In this document: positions 1-10,529 of the stretch, piece by piece
Numbering within the stretch: position 1 is the stretch's first letter
Layout of the letters: each line of letters starts with the position of its first letter
Assembly (NCBI RefSeq): GCF_901875555.1
Contig: NZ_CABFMD010000011.1
Coordinates: forward strand, 186,001-250,000
DNA length: 64,000 nucleotides
DNA from: Streptococcus parasanguinis
Lineage (GTDB): Bacteria > Bacillota > Bacilli > Lactobacillales > Streptococcaceae
Direction: 5' to 3'
Position numbers and translations under genes: made by a program
The notes under the pieces: generated by a model
Database searches by the model: none
Seen by the model: only the letters and a program-made list of their open reading frames with translations
What the model was told of the DNA's origin: nothing

Positions 1-1600
1 CAGTCACATACTTATCAAAGTAAGTGCCGTTAGCATAGTCTGATTTTTCAAAGTTGTGGAAGGTAACGCCTCGTTCACGCGCGATGTTGTTTGATTCTAC
101 GAGAGTCCAGTAGTTCATGAGCATGAAGTAGATACTTGTAAACTCAACAGACTCCGGTGATCCGTATTCAATCAATTGTTGCGCAAGGTAGCTGTGAAGT
201 CCCATAGCTCCAAGACCAAAGGTATGGGCTTGTTTATTACCATGATCAATAGTTGGGACGGCCACGATATGGGAGCTATCTGTAACGAAGGTTAAAGCAC
301 GCACCATGGCACGAATCGAACGACCAAAATCAGGTGACGTCATCATGTTAACTACGTTGGTTGAACCAAGGTTACATGAGACGTCGGTTCCCATTTGGAC
401 AAATTCTTGAGCATCGTTGATCAAGCTTGGTTCTTGAACCTGTAGGATCTCTGAACACAAGTTACTCATGATGATTTTCCCATCAACAGGATTTGCGCGG
501 TTAGCTGTATCAATATTGACGACATATGGATAACCGGATTCTTGTTGCAATTTAGAAATTTCAGTTTCCAAATCACGCGCCTTGATCTTTGTCTTGCGGA
601 TATTCGGATTTGCTACTAATTCGTCATATTTTTCAGTAATGTCGATGTAGTTGAACGGCACACCGTATTCGCGTTCGACAGAGTATGGGCTGAAGAGGTA
701 CATCTCTTCATTTTTACGTGCCAATTCATAGAATTTGTCTGGAACGACGACGCCTAGTGAAAGCGTCTTAACACGAACTTTTTCATCGGCATTTTCTTTT
801 TTAGTTGAAAGGAAGGCGATGATGTCTGGGTGAAATACGTTGAGGTAAACAACTCCGGCACCTTGACGTTGACCTAATTGGTTAGAGTAAGAGAAGCTAT
901 CTTCAAACAACTTCATAACTGGAACGACACCTGAAGCAGCACCTTCATAGCCCTTGATGGGTGCACCACCTTCACGAAGGTTGCTGAGGGAAATTCCCAC
1001 ACCACCACCGATACGTGAAAGTTGAAGAGCTGAGTTGATAGAACGTCCAATGGAGTTCATATCATCTGTTACCTGGATCAAGAAACATGACACCAATTCA
1101 CCACGACGTGCACGACCTGCATTTAAGAAAGAAGGCGTAGCAGGCTGGTAGCGTTGGTGGATGATTTCATTTGCGATATCTTTGGCAATGGCTTCATTTC
1201 CATCAGCGAAGTAGAGAGCATTAAAGAAGACCCGGTCTTCCATGCTTTCAAGGTAAGCATCCCCATCATTAGTTTTCAAAGCGTACTGGTTATAAAATTT
1301 ATAAGCTGCCATGAAGGACTTGAATTGGAAGTGTTGGTCTTTGATAAATTGGACCAATTCTTCCAAAAATTCTGGACGGTACTTCTCGATAAAAGCTCTT
1401 TCAATGTAATTATGCTCTAGAAGGTACTGAATCTTGTCAGTGATTGAATCAAAGGCCAAAGTATTTGGCACTACATTTTCTTTAAAGAAGGCATCCAAAG
1501 CTTCTTTGTCTTTATGAAGCATGATTTGGCCGTTTACTGGACGGTTGATTTCATTGTTAAGACGAAAATACGTCACATCTTCGAGAGATTTTAATCCCAT
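1..1600 (-). CDS. nrdE: Ribonucleoside-diphosphate reductase class Ib, alpha subunit (C-terminus beyond window)
   Basis: Large catalytic subunit of the class Ib (NrdEF) ribonucleotide reductase, which reduces ribonucleoside diphosphates to deoxyribonucleotides for DNA synthesis in the cytosol. Reading the minus strand from ATG at 1600 gives an open frame MGLKSLEDVTYFRLNNEINR... of 533 codons to the window edge, against about 720 residues for the family, so roughly the last quarter is missing. Recognisable blocks are PATPSFLNAGRARRGELVSC and the segment SRIGGGVGISLSNLREGG. An AAGGA ribosome site lies just upstream. It follows nrdH on the same strand after 115 bp, the usual nrdHE(F) order in streptococci, so the NrdR-type sites upstream of nrdH probably control it too. 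Confidence 0.95.
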   Translation of the reverse strand, partial: MGLKSLEDVTYFRLNNEINRPVNGQIMLHKDKEALDAFFKENVVPNTLAFDSITDKIQYLLEHNYIERAFIEKYRPEFLEELVQFIKDQHFQFKSFMAAYKFYNQYALKTNDGDAYLESMEDRVFFNALYFADGNEAIAKDIANEIIHQRYQPATPSFLNAGRARRGELVSCFLIQVTDDMNSIGRSINSALQLSRIGGGVGISLSNLREGGAPIKGYEGAASGVVPVMKLFEDSFSYSNQLGQRQGAGVVYLNVFHPDIIAFLSTKKENADEKVRVKTLSLGVVVPDKFYELARKNEEMYLFSPYSVEREYGVPFNYIDITEKYDELVANPNIRKTKIKARDLETEISKLQQESGYPYVVNIDTANRANPVDGKIIMSNLCSEILQVQEPSLINDAQEFVQMGTDVSCNLGSTNVVNMMTSPDFGRSIRAMVRALTFVTDSSHIVAVPTIDHGNKQAHTFGLGAMGLHSYLAQQLIEYGSPESVEFTSIYFMLMNYWTLVESNNIARERGVTFHNFEKSDYANGTYFDKYVT

Positions 1601-1715
1601 AATAATCCTTTTCTAGTTCAAAAAAATGAAGAGGAGAAGTCCTCTCTTTACAAGTAAAAAGTCTAGTGTTAGGTTGCTAACGCTAGACCCCTATTTCAGC
1701 AAAATACTGCGTTTA

Positions 1716-1934
1716 TTAAGAAAGTTTCTTCAACTTAGCTGGTTGAAAACCAGAAAATACTTCATCCGGTGTTTGAATAACTGGAGCTGCATTGAAGCCA
1801 AGGTTTTTAACATGTTCTACAAATTCTGGCTGTTCATCTAAGTTAATTTCGCGGTATTCCACGTGATTACTATCGAGGAATCGTTTGGTCATTTTGCACT
1901 GAACACAATTATTTTTTGAATAAATGGTTACCAT
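1716..1934 (-). CDS. nrdH: Glutaredoxin-like NrdH redoxin
   Basis: Small thiol-disulfide redoxin that supplies electrons to the class Ib reductase NrdEF. The 72-residue product starts MVTIYSKNNCVQCKMTKRFL; the CVQC motif at residues 10-13 is the redox-active CxxC of NrdH, and the fold ends with the AAPVIQ cis-proline region typical of glutaredoxins. The ATG at 1934 was chosen because an AGGAGAACGG ribosome site precedes it and NrdH proteins start with this strand; a longer in-frame start at 2057 would add 41 hydrophobic residues that overlap the promoter and is rejected. It is the first gene of the nrdH-nrdE operon. Confidence 0.95.
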   Translation of the reverse strand: MVTIYSKNNCVQCKMTKRFLDSNHVEYREINLDEQPEFVEHVKNLGFNAAPVIQTPDEVFSGFQPAKLKKLS

Positions 1935-1974
1935 TTCTTTTTCCGTTCTCCTATCAAAATATAAATCTGTAAAC

Positions 1975-2003
1975 AGTATAAACAAAATCCTGCAACTTGT
2001 CAA
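1975..2003 (-). promoter_or_regulatory. nrdH-nrdE promoter
   Basis: On the minus strand a perfect -35 TTGACA (plus coordinates 1998-2003) and a -10 TATACT (1975-1980) are separated by 17 bp. The expected start near 1968 leaves a short leader before nrdH. Two NrdR-box-like palindromes lie just upstream. Confidence 0.85.
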
Positions 2004-2010
2004 CAAAATA

Positions 2011-2067
2011 AAACTAAATATTGTGCAAAGAAATGAATTGGGGTTTTTAAAACACAATATATTGTGG
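2011..2067 (-). promoter_or_regulatory. Pair of NrdR boxes upstream of nrdH
   Basis: Two 16-bp sites match the NrdR consensus acaCwAtATaTwGtgt: 2011-2026 (AAACTAAATATTGTGC) and 2052-2067 (ACACAATATATTGTGG). Their starts are 41 bp apart, close to four helical turns, so both face the same side of the DNA, as is usual for paired NrdR sites. They sit upstream of the -35 of the nrd promoter. Binding by NrdR is inferred from the consensus. Confidence 0.75.
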
Positions 2068-2182
2068 TGGACGGAAATTGAGAAATTCCAAGAAATGGGA
2101 TAGGAATAGGCTTTAAAGCATCTTTAATTAGTTATAATTTTTTGGTGAATCAATATCCTGTGGTACAGTTGCTTCTTTTTAT

Positions 2183-2212
2183 TTGAAAGCGGAGGAAAAT
2201 GTTACTTATAAT
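2183..2212 (+). promoter_or_regulatory. Possible distal ptsH promoter
   Basis: TTGAAA (2183-2188) and TATAAT (2207-2212) with an 18-bp spacer, about 200 bp upstream of ptsH. It would give a long leader with a small hairpin (AGAAAAT/ATTTTCT, 2217-2239). Weaker case than the proximal promoter. Confidence 0.4.
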
Positions 2213-2319
2213 ATAGTAGAAAATTGAAAAGATATTTTCTCCGTTCTTCAGTAGCTTCTTAGAATGTATCTAAATTGGGATTTTTCGCAGTCTTTTTCTG
2301 TAAGTCAGTGATAAAAATC

Positions 2320-2348
2320 TTGAAAAAAATTTCAAAAGATGATATAAT
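2320..2348 (+). promoter_or_regulatory. Proximal ptsHI promoter
   Basis: TTGAAA (2320-2325) and TATAAT (2343-2348) with a 17-bp spacer, 63 bp upstream of the ptsH start codon. The rest of the nrdH-ptsH intergenic stretch (2068-2319) shows only AT-rich sequence apart from the distal promoter candidate. Confidence 0.8.
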
Positions 2349-2411
2349 ACCAAATTGTAAGGGTTATCAAAAGGTAACTCAAAAACTATTTTTAAAAAGG
2401 AGAGTCCAATT

Positions 2412-2675
2412 ATGGCTTCTAAAGATTTCCACATCGTGGCAGAAACAGGTATCCACGCACGTCCAGCAACTTTGTTGGTTCAAACTGCTAGCAAATTTGC
2501 ATCAGACATCACTCTTGAATACAAAGGTAAATCAGTTAACTTGAAATCAATCATGGGTGTTATGAGCCTTGGTGTTGGTCAAGGTGCTGACGTTGTGATC
2601 TCTGCAGAAGGTGCTGACGCTGATGATGCGATCGCAGCTATCTCAGAAACAATGACTAAAGAAGGATTGGCTTAA
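2412..2675 (+). CDS. ptsH: Phosphocarrier protein HPr
   Basis: HPr relays phosphate from EI to the sugar-specific EIIA domains of the phosphotransferase system, and when phosphorylated on serine it is the co-repressor of CcpA. The 87-residue product has the catalytic His15 in GIHARPA and the regulatory Ser46 in [10 protein letters not shown], so both signalling modes should be intact. An AAAAAGGAGAG ribosome site precedes the ATG. ptsI follows after 3 bp in the same operon. The composition is that of a very highly expressed gene (few rare codons). Confidence 0.98.
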   Translation: MASKDFHIVAETGIHARPATLLVQTASKFASDITLEYKGKSVNLKSIMGVMSLGVGQGADVVISAEGADADDAIAAISETMTKEGLA

Positions 2676-2678
2676 AAT

Positions 2679-4412
2679 ATGACAAAAATGCTAAAAGGAA
2701 TTGCAGCATCTGACGGTGTTGCCGTTGCTAAGGCATATTTGCTCATTCAACCAGACTTATCATTTGAGACTGTTTCAGTCGAAGATACAAGTGCAGAAGA
2801 AGCTCGTTTGGATGCAGCTCTTGAAGCTTCACAAAACGAGCTTTCTCTTATTCGGGAGAATGCAGTAGCAAGCCTTGGTGAAGAAGCAGCGCAAGTTTTT
2901 GATGCGCATATGATGGTTCTCGCTGACCCTGAAATGATTGGTCAGATCAAAGAAACGATTCGTACGAAAAAAATCAATGCAGAGGCTGGCTTGAAAGAAG
3001 TCACTGACATGTTCATTGCAATCTTTGAAGGAATGGAAGACAATCCTTACATGCAAGAACGTGCAGCAGACATTCGCGACGTTACCAAACGTGTGCTTGC
3101 CAACTTGCTTGGTAAGAAATTGCCAAACCCTGCTTCTATCAATGAAGAAGCAATCGTGGTGGCGCATGACTTGACACCATCTGATACAGCTCAGTTGAAC
3201 AAAAAGTACGTAAAAGCCTTTGTTACTAACATCGGTGGACGTACCAGTCACTCAGCTATCATGGCGCGTACACTTGAAATCGCAGCTGTTCTTGGTACAA
3301 ATAATATCACAGAACTTGTCAAAGACGGTGATGTTTTGGCTGTTTCAGGGATCACTGGTGAAGTGGTCATCAACCCAACTGAAGAACAAATTGCAGCCTT
3401 CAAAGCAGCTGGTGAAGCTTATGCGAAACAAAAAGCTGAATGGGCTCTCCTTAAAGATGCTCAAACGGTAACAGCTGATGGCAAACACTTCGAATTGGCT
3501 GCTAACATTGGTACTCCTAAAGATGTTGAAGGGGTCAACGCAAATGGTGCAGAAGCAGTTGGTCTCTACCGGACTGAATTCTTGTACATGGATTCTCAAG
3601 ACTTCCCAACAGAAGATGATCAATACGAAGCATACAAAGCAGTTCTTGAAGGTATGAACGGTAAACCTGTTGTCGTTCGTACAATGGATATCGGTGGGGA
3701 TAAAGAACTTCCTTACTTCGATCTTCCTAAAGAAATGAACCCATTCTTGGGTTACCGTGCTTTGCGTATCTCTATCTCTGAAACTGGTAATCAAATGTTC
3801 CGTACACAATTGCGTGCTTTGCTTCGTGCATCTGTTCACGGTAAATTACGGATCATGTTCCCAATGGTTGCTTTGTTGAAAGAATTCCGTACAGCTAAAG
3901 GTATTCTTGAAGAAGAGAAAGCAAAATTGGTTGCTGAAGGTGTTGCAGTTGCAGATGATATCCAAGTAGGTATCATGATTGAAATCCCAGCTGCGGCTAT
4001 GCTTGCTGACCAATTTGCCAAAGAGGTTGATTTCTTCTCAATTGGTACAAATGACCTTATCCAATACACAATGGCTGCTGACCGTATGAACGAACAAGTT
4101 TCATACCTTTACCAACCATATAACCCATCAATCCTTCGTTTGATCAATAACGTGATCAAGGCGGCTCACGCAGAAGGTAAATGGGCCGGTATGTGTGGTG
4201 AAATGGCTGGTGACCAAACAGCTGTTCCGCTTCTTGTCGGAATGGGCTTGGATGAGTTCTCCATGTCAGCTACTTCAGTACTTCGTACACGTAGCTTGAT
4301 GAAGAAATTGGACACAGCTAAGATGAAAGAATACGCTAACCGTGCTCTTACTGAATGTTCAACAATGGAAGAAGTTCTTGAACTTTCAAAAGAATATGTG
4401 AATGTAGACTAA
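2679..4412 (+). CDS. ptsI: Phosphoenolpyruvate-protein phosphotransferase (enzyme I)
   Basis: Enzyme I autophosphorylates with phosphoenolpyruvate and passes the phosphate to HPr, the first step of PTS sugar uptake. The 577-residue length is normal. The phosphorylated histidine lies in [12 protein letters not shown] (His191). The C-terminal PEP-binding barrel carries [23 protein letters not shown] and the GMCGEMAGD segment with the catalytic cysteine. The start follows the ptsH stop by 3 bp, so translation is probably coupled. A strong terminator follows at 4422. Confidence 0.98.
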   Translation: MTKMLKGIAASDGVAVAKAYLLIQPDLSFETVSVEDTSAEEARLDAALEASQNELSLIRENAVASLGEEAAQVFDAHMMVLADPEMIGQIKETIRTKKINAEAGLKEVTDMFIAIFEGMEDNPYMQERAADIRDVTKRVLANLLGKKLPNPASINEEAIVVAHDLTPSDTAQLNKKYVKAFVTNIGGRTSHSAIMARTLEIAAVLGTNNITELVKDGDVLAVSGITGEVVINPTEEQIAAFKAAGEAYAKQKAEWALLKDAQTVTADGKHFELAANIGTPKDVEGVNANGAEAVGLYRTEFLYMDSQDFPTEDDQYEAYKAVLEGMNGKPVVVRTMDIGGDKELPYFDLPKEMNPFLGYRALRISISETGNQMFRTQLRALLRASVHGKLRIMFPMVALLKEFRTAKGILEEEKAKLVAEGVAVADDIQVGIMIEIPAAAMLADQFAKEVDFFSIGTNDLIQYTMAADRMNEQVSYLYQPYNPSILRLINNVIKAAHAEGKWAGMCGEMAGDQTAVPLLVGMGLDEFSMSATSVLRTRSLMKKLDTAKMKEYANRALTECSTMEEVLELSKEYVNVD

Positions 4413-4421
4413 GAGTCGAAT

Positions 4422-4453
4422 AAGACTAAGACAAATCTGTCTTAGTCTTTTTT
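4422..4453 (+). terminator. ptsHI terminator
   Basis: A perfect 12-bp stem (AAGACTAAGACA, 4422-4433, with 4438-4449), loop AATC and a T-run. Ends the ptsHI transcript. Confidence 0.9.
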
Positions 4454-4682
4454 GTGAATTTTTTTCATGCTCACTAGTGCAAATGTTTGTGTTTGTTTGC
4501 AATCAACTAGTTAGTGATAATTTTTTAAACAGAAATGTTCGGTTTCTTGTTTAATTTTACTAAGATATATAGTATAATCGTAAGTAAGATGAAGAGGATG
4601 ACCAAGGAAGGATAGAAAAGGTTCAGGAAAGAAAATGAAAAAATTTTTCCTGATAATTTTACATGATTTTACAGGAATCAAC
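4454..4682 (+). other. ptsI-glgB intergenic stretch with a possible extra promoter and tiny ORF
   Basis: No gene of normal size. A TATAAT at 4573-4578 lacks a convincing -35. Downstream, 4635-4697 could encode a 20-residue peptide (MKKFFLIILHDF...) preceded by AGGAAAG, overlapping a TTCCTG/CAGGAA inverted repeat. Coding status is doubtful; it may be only leader sequence of the glg transcript. Confidence 0.25.
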
Positions 4683-4711
4683 TTGAAAATTAAGTGATTT
4701 TATAGTAAAAT
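4683..4711 (+). promoter_or_regulatory. glgBCDA promoter
   Basis: TTGAAA (4683-4688) and TAAAAT (4706-4711) with a 17-bp spacer, 45 bp upstream of glgB. Confidence 0.7.
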
Positions 4712-4721
4712 AAAAACAAAT

Positions 4722-4735
4722 AGAAAACGCTTTCA
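4722..4735 (+). promoter_or_regulatory. CcpA (cre) site in the glg leader
   Basis: AGAAAACGCTTTCA matches the cre consensus TGWAANCGNTNWCA except at the first base. It lies about 10 bp downstream of the glg -10, at or just past the transcription start, where CcpA normally represses. Inference: glycogen synthesis is under carbon catabolite repression. Confidence 0.7.
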
Positions 4736-4756
4736 GAAGGTAAAAGAGGTGAGTAT

Positions 4757-6664
4757 ATGGATAGAAGCACAGATTTATGGACATTTGGAAGAGGGGATAA
4801 TTTCCAGCTTCAAGAGTATTTAGGTGCTCACAAGGAAACAAGGGGAGAACAAGAAGGGTATACTTTCCGTGTTTGGGCTCCCAATGCCCAGGCGGTCGAT
4901 CTGATTGGTGACTTTACTGATTGGGAAGCCCGGAAAATTCCAATGGTTCGTAATGAAGGAGGCGTCTGGGAAGTCTTCTGTTCAGATGCAAAAGAGGGAG
5001 ATATATACAAATATTTGGTGACACGACATAATGGTCATCAGGTTCAAAAAATTGATCCCCTAGCGTTATGGATGGAAAAACGCCCCAATACAGGGTCTAT
5101 CATTAAGACCATTCCGGAAAAGAACTGGAAAGACGGTCTTTGGAGAGCACGCCGAAAGAAATTTGGTTTTAAGGAACGACCTGTTAATATCTATGAGGCT
5201 CACGCAGGATCGTGGAAACGAAATGAGGATCACAGTTCTTATACTTTCAAACAACTAAAAGAAGAACTCATCCCTTATTTGGTTGAGATGAACTACACCC
5301 ACGTAGAATTTATGCCAGTGATGGCCCATCCATTGGGACTGAGCTGGGGGTATCAGCTCATGGGCTATTTTGCCCTCGAGCAGACTTATGGTAGCCCAGA
5401 AGAATTTCAAGACTTCGTGGAAGAATGTCACCTCAACAATATCGGAGTGATCGTGGATTGGGTGCCTGGCCATTTCATCATTAATGATGATGCTTTGGCA
5501 TATTATGATGGAACACCAACCTTTGAATACCAGGATGAACATCGGGCTCATAACTATGGTTGGGGGGCTTTGAACTTCGATTTAGGAAAGAATCAAGTAC
5601 AGTCTTTCTTGATTTCTAGTTTGAAGTTTTGGATTGAAACCTATCATTTAGATGGAATTCGGGTCGATGCTGTGAGCAATATGCTCTATCTCGATTATGA
5701 TAGCGGTCCATGGACTCCAAATATTGATGGAGGAAACCTCAATTATGAGGGCGTTCATTTCCTTAGACGTTTGAACGCGATTATAAAAAACGATCATCCA
5801 GATGTCATGATGATTGCTGAAGAAAGTTCTGCTGGTCAAAAGATCACAGGCCCTGAAGAAGAAGGTGGTCTTGGTTTTGACTATAAATGGAATATGGGTT
5901 GGATGAATGATATTCTCCGATTCTATGAGGAAGACCCGGTCTACAGGAAATTTGATTTCAATCTGGTGACTTTTAGCTACATGTATGCATTTTCTGAAAA
6001 TTTCCTTCTTCCGTTTTCACATGATGAAGTAGTGCATGGCAAGAAGAGTTTGATGCACAAGATGTGGGGAGATCGCTACAATCAATTTGCTGGACTTCGT
6101 AACCTCTTGACCTATCAGATCTGCCACCCTGGTAAGAAACTACTCTTTATGGGTTCAGAATTTGGTCAGTTTTTGGAATGGAAGTCTGAAGAGCAACTGG
6201 AATGGGGCAATCTAGAGGACGAAATGAATGCTAAGATGCGTCGTTTCACTTCCCAGCTTAATCATTTCTACAAAGAACACAAGGAATTGTGGGAGATTGA
6301 TGATAGCTTTGAAGGCTTAGAGATTATTGATGCAGATAACCGGGATCAAAGCGTCTTGTCTATGGTCCGGAAGAATCGTAAAGGTGATCTTCTGGTATGC
6401 GTCTTCAATATGGCACCAGTAGAACGCAAGGACTTTACGATTGGTGTGCCTGTATCAGCGGTCTATGAAGAAATTTGGAATACAGAATTAGAAGAATGGG
6501 GAGGTGTCTGGAAAGAGCACAATCCAACAGTTCAGTCTCAAGAGGGACTGTGGAAGGATTATGAACAAACCTTGACCTTTACCTTGCCGGCTTTAGGAGC
6601 TAGCATTTGGAAGGTAAAACGCAAGGTGCGTAAGACAAAATCTAAAACATCAGATAAGAAATGA
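4757..6664 (+). CDS. glgB: 1,4-alpha-glucan branching enzyme
   Basis: Creates alpha-1,6 branches in glycogen. The 635-residue GH13 protein has an N-terminal CBM48 region ([20 protein letters not shown], about residues 35-55), then a (beta/alpha)8 barrel. The catalytic nucleophile is Asp304 in DGIRVDAV, the acid/base is Glu355 in MMIAEESS, and the third acid Asp423 lies in [10 protein letters not shown]. The start has an AGAGGTGAG ribosome site. First gene of glgBCDA; the last 20 or so residues are lysine-rich ([13 protein letters not shown]). Confidence 0.97.
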   Translation: MDRSTDLWTFGRGDNFQLQEYLGAHKETRGEQEGYTFRVWAPNAQAVDLIGDFTDWEARKIPMVRNEGGVWEVFCSDAKEGDIYKYLVTRHNGHQVQKIDPLALWMEKRPNTGSIIKTIPEKNWKDGLWRARRKKFGFKERPVNIYEAHAGSWKRNEDHSSYTFKQLKEELIPYLVEMNYTHVEFMPVMAHPLGLSWGYQLMGYFALEQTYGSPEEFQDFVEECHLNNIGVIVDWVPGHFIINDDALAYYDGTPTFEYQDEHRAHNYGWGALNFDLGKNQVQSFLISSLKFWIETYHLDGIRVDAVSNMLYLDYDSGPWTPNIDGGNLNYEGVHFLRRLNAIIKNDHPDVMMIAEESSAGQKITGPEEEGGLGFDYKWNMGWMNDILRFYEEDPVYRKFDFNLVTFSYMYAFSENFLLPFSHDEVVHGKKSLMHKMWGDRYNQFAGLRNLLTYQICHPGKKLLFMGSEFGQFLEWKSEEQLEWGNLEDEMNAKMRRFTSQLNHFYKEHKELWEIDDSFEGLEIIDADNRDQSVLSMVRKNRKGDLLVCVFNMAPVERKDFTIGVPVSAVYEEIWNTELEEWGGVWKEHNPTVQSQEGLWKDYEQTLTFTLPALGASIWKVKRKVRKTKSKTSDKK

Positions 6665-6714
6665 CGATCGGTTGACTCTATGGGAGTCCAAGCTTTAAAA
6701 AGAGGAAGTAGTCA

Positions 6715-7857
6715 ATGAAGAATGAAATGCTCGCTTTAATTCTTGCCGGTGGGCAAGGAACACGTCTTGGAAAATTAACCAAAAACATCGCAAAACCTGC
6801 GGTTCAATTTGGTGGGCGCTATCGGATTATCGATTTTGCGCTATCAAACTGCGCCAACTCAGGAATTCACAATGTTGGTGTGATTACACAGTACCAGCCA
6901 CTTGCCCTCAATAGTCATATTGGAAATGGTTCAAGCTGGGGCTTGGATGGAATCAACACAGGAGTGTCTATTCTCCAACCTTATTCAGCTAGTGAAGGAA
7001 ATCGGTGGTTCGAAGGAACTAGTCATGCCATCCTCCAAAACATCGACTATATCGACAGTATCAATCCTGAATATGTCTTGATTCTTTCTGGTGACCATAT
7101 CTACAAGATGGACTATGATGATATGCTTCAATCTCACAAGGATAATAATGCGAGCTTGACTGTTGCCGTCCTAGATGTACCTTTGAAGGAAGCAAGCCGT
7201 TTTGGAATCATGAATACCGATGCCAATAATCGGATTGTTGAATTTGAAGAAAAACCAGCTGAACCAAAATCTACCAAGGCTTCTATGGGGATTTACATCT
7301 TTGACTGGGCTCGTCTCCGCAATATGTTGGTTGCTGCTGAAAAGAGCGATATCGATATGTCAGACTTCGGTAAAAATGTCATTCCAACTTATCTAGAATC
7401 AGGCGAAAGTGTTTATGCTTATGAATTCAATGGTTATTGGAAAGACGTTGGTACGATTGAGTCTCTTTGGGAAGCCAATATGGAATATATCGATCCGAAT
7501 AATGCCTTGGATAGTCGCGATCGTCACTGGAAAATCTATTCACGCAACCTCATTTCTCCACCGAACTTCTTTGGGGAACATGGCCACATCGAAGATTCTC
7601 TTGTCGTCGACGGTTGTTCGGTAGACGGTACAGTCAAACACTCCATCTTATCAACAGAAGCTCAAGTTCGTGAAGGAGCAGTTGTCGAAGATGCTGTCGT
7701 GATGAGCAATGCCATTATCGGTAAAGGAGCTGTTGTGAAACGCGCGATTATCGGAGAAGGCGCAGTCATTGCAGAAGGTGTCGTGATTGATGGAACAGAG
7801 GAAGTACAAGTTGTCGGTTACAATGAAAAAGTGGGGGTAGCAACAGATGAAGATTGA
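6715..7857 (+). CDS. glgC: Glucose-1-phosphate adenylyltransferase, catalytic subunit
   Basis: Makes ADP-glucose from ATP and glucose-1-phosphate, the committed step of bacterial glycogen synthesis. The 380-residue product opens with the nucleotide-binding signature [17 protein letters not shown], followed by [15 protein letters not shown] and the [13 protein letters not shown] segment. The C-terminal third is a left-handed beta-helix of hexapeptide repeats ([20 protein letters not shown]). AGAGGAAG precedes the ATG. Its 3' end overlaps glgD by 11 bp, consistent with translational coupling of the two subunits. Confidence 0.97.
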   Translation: MKNEMLALILAGGQGTRLGKLTKNIAKPAVQFGGRYRIIDFALSNCANSGIHNVGVITQYQPLALNSHIGNGSSWGLDGINTGVSILQPYSASEGNRWFEGTSHAILQNIDYIDSINPEYVLILSGDHIYKMDYDDMLQSHKDNNASLTVAVLDVPLKEASRFGIMNTDANNRIVEFEEKPAEPKSTKASMGIYIFDWARLRNMLVAAEKSDIDMSDFGKNVIPTYLESGESVYAYEFNGYWKDVGTIESLWEANMEYIDPNNALDSRDRHWKIYSRNLISPPNFFGEHGHIEDSLVVDGCSVDGTVKHSILSTEAQVREGAVVEDAVVMSNAIIGKGAVVKRAIIGEGAVIAEGVVIDGTEEVQVVGYNEKVGVATDED

Positions 7858-8983
7858 TAAATATTCAGCCATTTTAGGAAATACAGTTGGGTATCATGAT
7901 ATGTCCACTTTGACCAGCCATCGTCCGGTAGCATCCCTACCGTTTGATGGGAAATACCGCTTGATTGACTTCCCATTGTCTAGTCTTGCGAATGCTGGTA
8001 TTCGCAGTGTTTTTGGAATTTTCCAACAAGAAAATATTAGTTCGGTCTTTGACCATATTCGTTCAGGTCGTGAGTGGGGCTTGTCTACTTTATTGAGCCA
8101 CTATTACCTCGGAATCTATAATACTCCAGTTGAAAATACAACGGTAGGGCCAGAATACTACCAACAATTATTGACCTATTTGAAACGGTCTGGTTCGAAC
8201 CAAACAGTTGCTTTAAACTGTGATGTTTTGATGAATATTGACCTCAACCAAATTTTCCACCTTCATAATACCATTGATCGTCCGATTACAGTGGTTTATA
8301 AAAAATTACAACCTAAAGACATTTCAGAGGTTAACGCTGTTTTAGAAATTGATGAAACAGACCATGTTACAGAGCAAAGACTTTTTGATGGCAAGGATCC
8401 TGATGAAGTCTACAACATGTCCACAGATGTCTTTATTGTGGATACTCCTTGGTTGATTGAAAAAATTGAAGAAGAAGCCAAGAAAGAATACCCACAAAAA
8501 TTGCGCTATATCTTGCGTGATTTGGCGGTAGAATACAATGCTTTTGCTTTTGAATATACAGGCTACCTAGCCAATATTCATTCAGTTGAATCTTACTACC
8601 ATGCAAACTTAGATATGTTGGAAAACCAAAAATTCATGAAGCTCTTTTCTCCAAACCAAAAGGTTTACACGAAAGTGAAGAATGAAGAGCCAACTTATTA
8701 TTCCAAGACTTCAAGTATAAAAACTTCTCAATTTGCTTCTGGTAGTATTGTGGAAGGAACCGTTGAATGTTCTGTTGTTTCTCGTCGAGTATATCTCCAT
8801 GAAGGTTCAGAGGTCCGTAGTAGTCTTCTCTTCCCTGGTGTTGTGGTTCATAAAAATGCAATCGTTGAACATGCCATTCTGGATAAGGGTGTCGAAGTAG
8901 CCGCTGGTGTGACGATCCGTGGGACAGAAGAAGCACCTCTCGTGGTTAAAAAAGGAACGATTGTTACAGAGGATATTGTCTAA
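7847..8983 (+). CDS. glgD: Glucose-1-phosphate adenylyltransferase, GlgD subunit
   Basis: Paralogue of GlgC found in Firmicutes; GlgC and GlgD together form the heteromeric ADP-glucose pyrophosphorylase. The 378-residue product has the same fold but a degenerate N-terminus: the GGQGTRL loop of GlgC is missing (it begins [19 protein letters not shown]), whereas [11 protein letters not shown] and the C-terminal hexapeptide repeats remain. This fits a regulatory rather than fully catalytic role. It starts 11 bp inside glgC and its stop overlaps the glgA start by one base. Confidence 0.95.
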   Translation: MKIDKYSAILGNTVGYHDMSTLTSHRPVASLPFDGKYRLIDFPLSSLANAGIRSVFGIFQQENISSVFDHIRSGREWGLSTLLSHYYLGIYNTPVENTTVGPEYYQQLLTYLKRSGSNQTVALNCDVLMNIDLNQIFHLHNTIDRPITVVYKKLQPKDISEVNAVLEIDETDHVTEQRLFDGKDPDEVYNMSTDVFIVDTPWLIEKIEEEAKKEYPQKLRYILRDLAVEYNAFAFEYTGYLANIHSVESYYHANLDMLENQKFMKLFSPNQKVYTKVKNEEPTYYSKTSSIKTSQFASGSIVEGTVECSVVSRRVYLHEGSEVRSSLLFPGVVVHKNAIVEHAILDKGVEVAAGVTIRGTEEAPLVVKKGTIVTEDIV

Positions 8984-10410
8984 TGAAACTATTATTTGTT
9001 GCAGCTGAAGGAGCACCGTTTTCGAAAACAGGTGGTTTGGGAGACGTTATTGGTGCTCTTCCTAAATCCTTAGCTAAAAGTGGTCATGATGTCCGCGTAA
9101 TTCTCCCATATTATGATATGGTAGAGGCAAAATTTGGAGATCAAATCGAAGACGTCTTGCATTTTGAGACCAAGGTTGGCTGGAGAAGTCAATATGTGGG
9201 TGTGAAGCGCATTGTACGCGATGGAGTGACTTTTTACTTCATTGATAACCAACATTATTTCTTTAGAGGTCATGTTTATGGTGACTTTGATGATGGCGAA
9301 CGCTTTGCCTTCTTCCAGCTCGCAGCCTTGGAAACGATGGAACGAGTTGACTTCATTCCAGATGTTCTTCATGCCCATGATTACCATACAGCGATGATTC
9401 CTTTCTTACTTAAGGAAAAATACCGTTGGATTCAAGCTTATCATGGAATTAAAACAGTATTGACCATCCATAATTTGGAATTCCAAGGTCAGTTCGACCC
9501 AGGAATGTTGTGGGATCTATTCGGAGTGGGATTTGAACGCTATGCAGATGGAACGCTTCGGTGGAATGATTGCCTGAACTGGATGAAAACCGGCATTCTA
9601 TATGCCGACCGTGTGACAACTGTTTCTCCTAGCTATGCGCATGAAATTATGACATCTGAATATGGTTGTGGCTTGGATCAGATTCTTCGAATGGAATCTG
9701 GCAAGGTAACTGGAATTGTTAACGGAATTGATGCAGATCTATATAATCCTGAAACGGACCCACTCTTGACGTATCATTTCAGTCTCTCAGATCTTTCAGG
9801 TAAAGCAGCTAGTAAACGAGCTCTTCAAGAACGTGTCGGTTTACCTGTTCGTGATGATGTTCCTTTGTTTGGGATTGTCTCTCGTTTGACACGTCAAAAA
9901 GGTTTTGATGTTGTGGTAGAAGAGTTGCATCAACTCTTGCAAAAGGATATTCAGATTGTCTTGCTCGGTACAGGAGATCCTGGATTTGAAAATGCCTTTG
10001 CTTGGTTTGGTCAAGCCTACCCAGATAAACTTTCAGCTAATATCACCTTTGATATCCAATTGGCCCAAGAAGTCTATGCGGCGTCGGATGTCTTCTTGAT
10101 GCCAAGCCGCTTTGAACCATGTGGCCTTTCTCAAATGATGGCCATGCGTTATGGAACCCTTCCTTTGGTGCATGAAGTCGGTGGACTTCGAGATACGGTC
10201 CAACCGTATAATGCTGTTGATGGAAGTGGAACAGGTTTTAGCTTCAATAATTTATCTGGCTATTGGTTTAACTGGGCAGTTGATGAAGCCTTGGCTGTCT
10301 ACTATAATGACAAACAGGCTTGGTATGGCCTGCAAGAACAAGCTATGACGCGTGACTTCTCATGGGATACGGCTAGTCAACGATACAACGATTTGTACCA
10401 GTCCTTATAA
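8983..10410 (+). CDS. glgA: Glycogen synthase (ADP-glucose type)
   Basis: GT5 glycosyltransferase that extends alpha-1,4-glucan chains from ADP-glucose. The 475-residue protein starts [22 protein letters not shown], with the nucleotide-sugar-binding Lys15 in [22 protein letters not shown] and the C-terminal [21 protein letters not shown] motif, with the conserved acidic Glu, are intact. The start overlaps the glgD stop (TAATG). It is the last gene before a terminator at 10424; a glycogen phosphorylase gene, often linked to glg clusters, is not next to it. Confidence 0.97.
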   Translation: MKLLFVAAEGAPFSKTGGLGDVIGALPKSLAKSGHDVRVILPYYDMVEAKFGDQIEDVLHFETKVGWRSQYVGVKRIVRDGVTFYFIDNQHYFFRGHVYGDFDDGERFAFFQLAALETMERVDFIPDVLHAHDYHTAMIPFLLKEKYRWIQAYHGIKTVLTIHNLEFQGQFDPGMLWDLFGVGFERYADGTLRWNDCLNWMKTGILYADRVTTVSPSYAHEIMTSEYGCGLDQILRMESGKVTGIVNGIDADLYNPETDPLLTYHFSLSDLSGKAASKRALQERVGLPVRDDVPLFGIVSRLTRQKGFDVVVEELHQLLQKDIQIVLLGTGDPGFENAFAWFGQAYPDKLSANITFDIQLAQEVYAASDVFLMPSRFEPCGLSQMMAMRYGTLPLVHEVGGLRDTVQPYNAVDGSGTGFSFNNLSGYWFNWAVDEALAVYYNDKQAWYGLQEQAMTRDFSWDTASQRYNDLYQSL

Positions 10411-10423
10411 GTAAATCTTGTGT

Positions 10424-10448
10424 AAAAACGCCTTTCGAGGCGTTTTTT
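10424..10448 (+). terminator. glg operon terminator
   Basis: 10-bp perfect stem AAAAACGCCT / AGGCGTTTTT with a TTCG tetraloop (10434-10437) and a T-run. Confidence 0.93.
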
Positions 10449-10500
10449 GTTTTGCTTTCTTCCTATAAAGAAAACGGTTTATTTTTTTGAGTTTTAGAGC

Positions 10501-10529
10501 TTGCTAAAATAAAAGAAAAAAGATAAGAT
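10501..10529 (+). promoter_or_regulatory. Promoter of the M26 metalloprotease gene
   Basis: TTGCTA (10501-10506) and TAAGAT (10524-10529) with a 17-bp spacer. The predicted leader of roughly 108 nt contains a hairpin (10541-10561: AAAAATC paired with GGTTTTT). Confidence 0.5.

Noticed and set aside
2184-2197. cre-like sequence before ptsH (TGAAAGCGGAGGAA)
   Set aside because: Only the left half fits the consensus; the right half fails at most fixed positions.
4589-4615. Eight-codon mini-ORF (MKRMTKEG) after a TATAAT upstream of glgB
   Set aside because: No ribosome site and no pattern suggesting translational attenuation.
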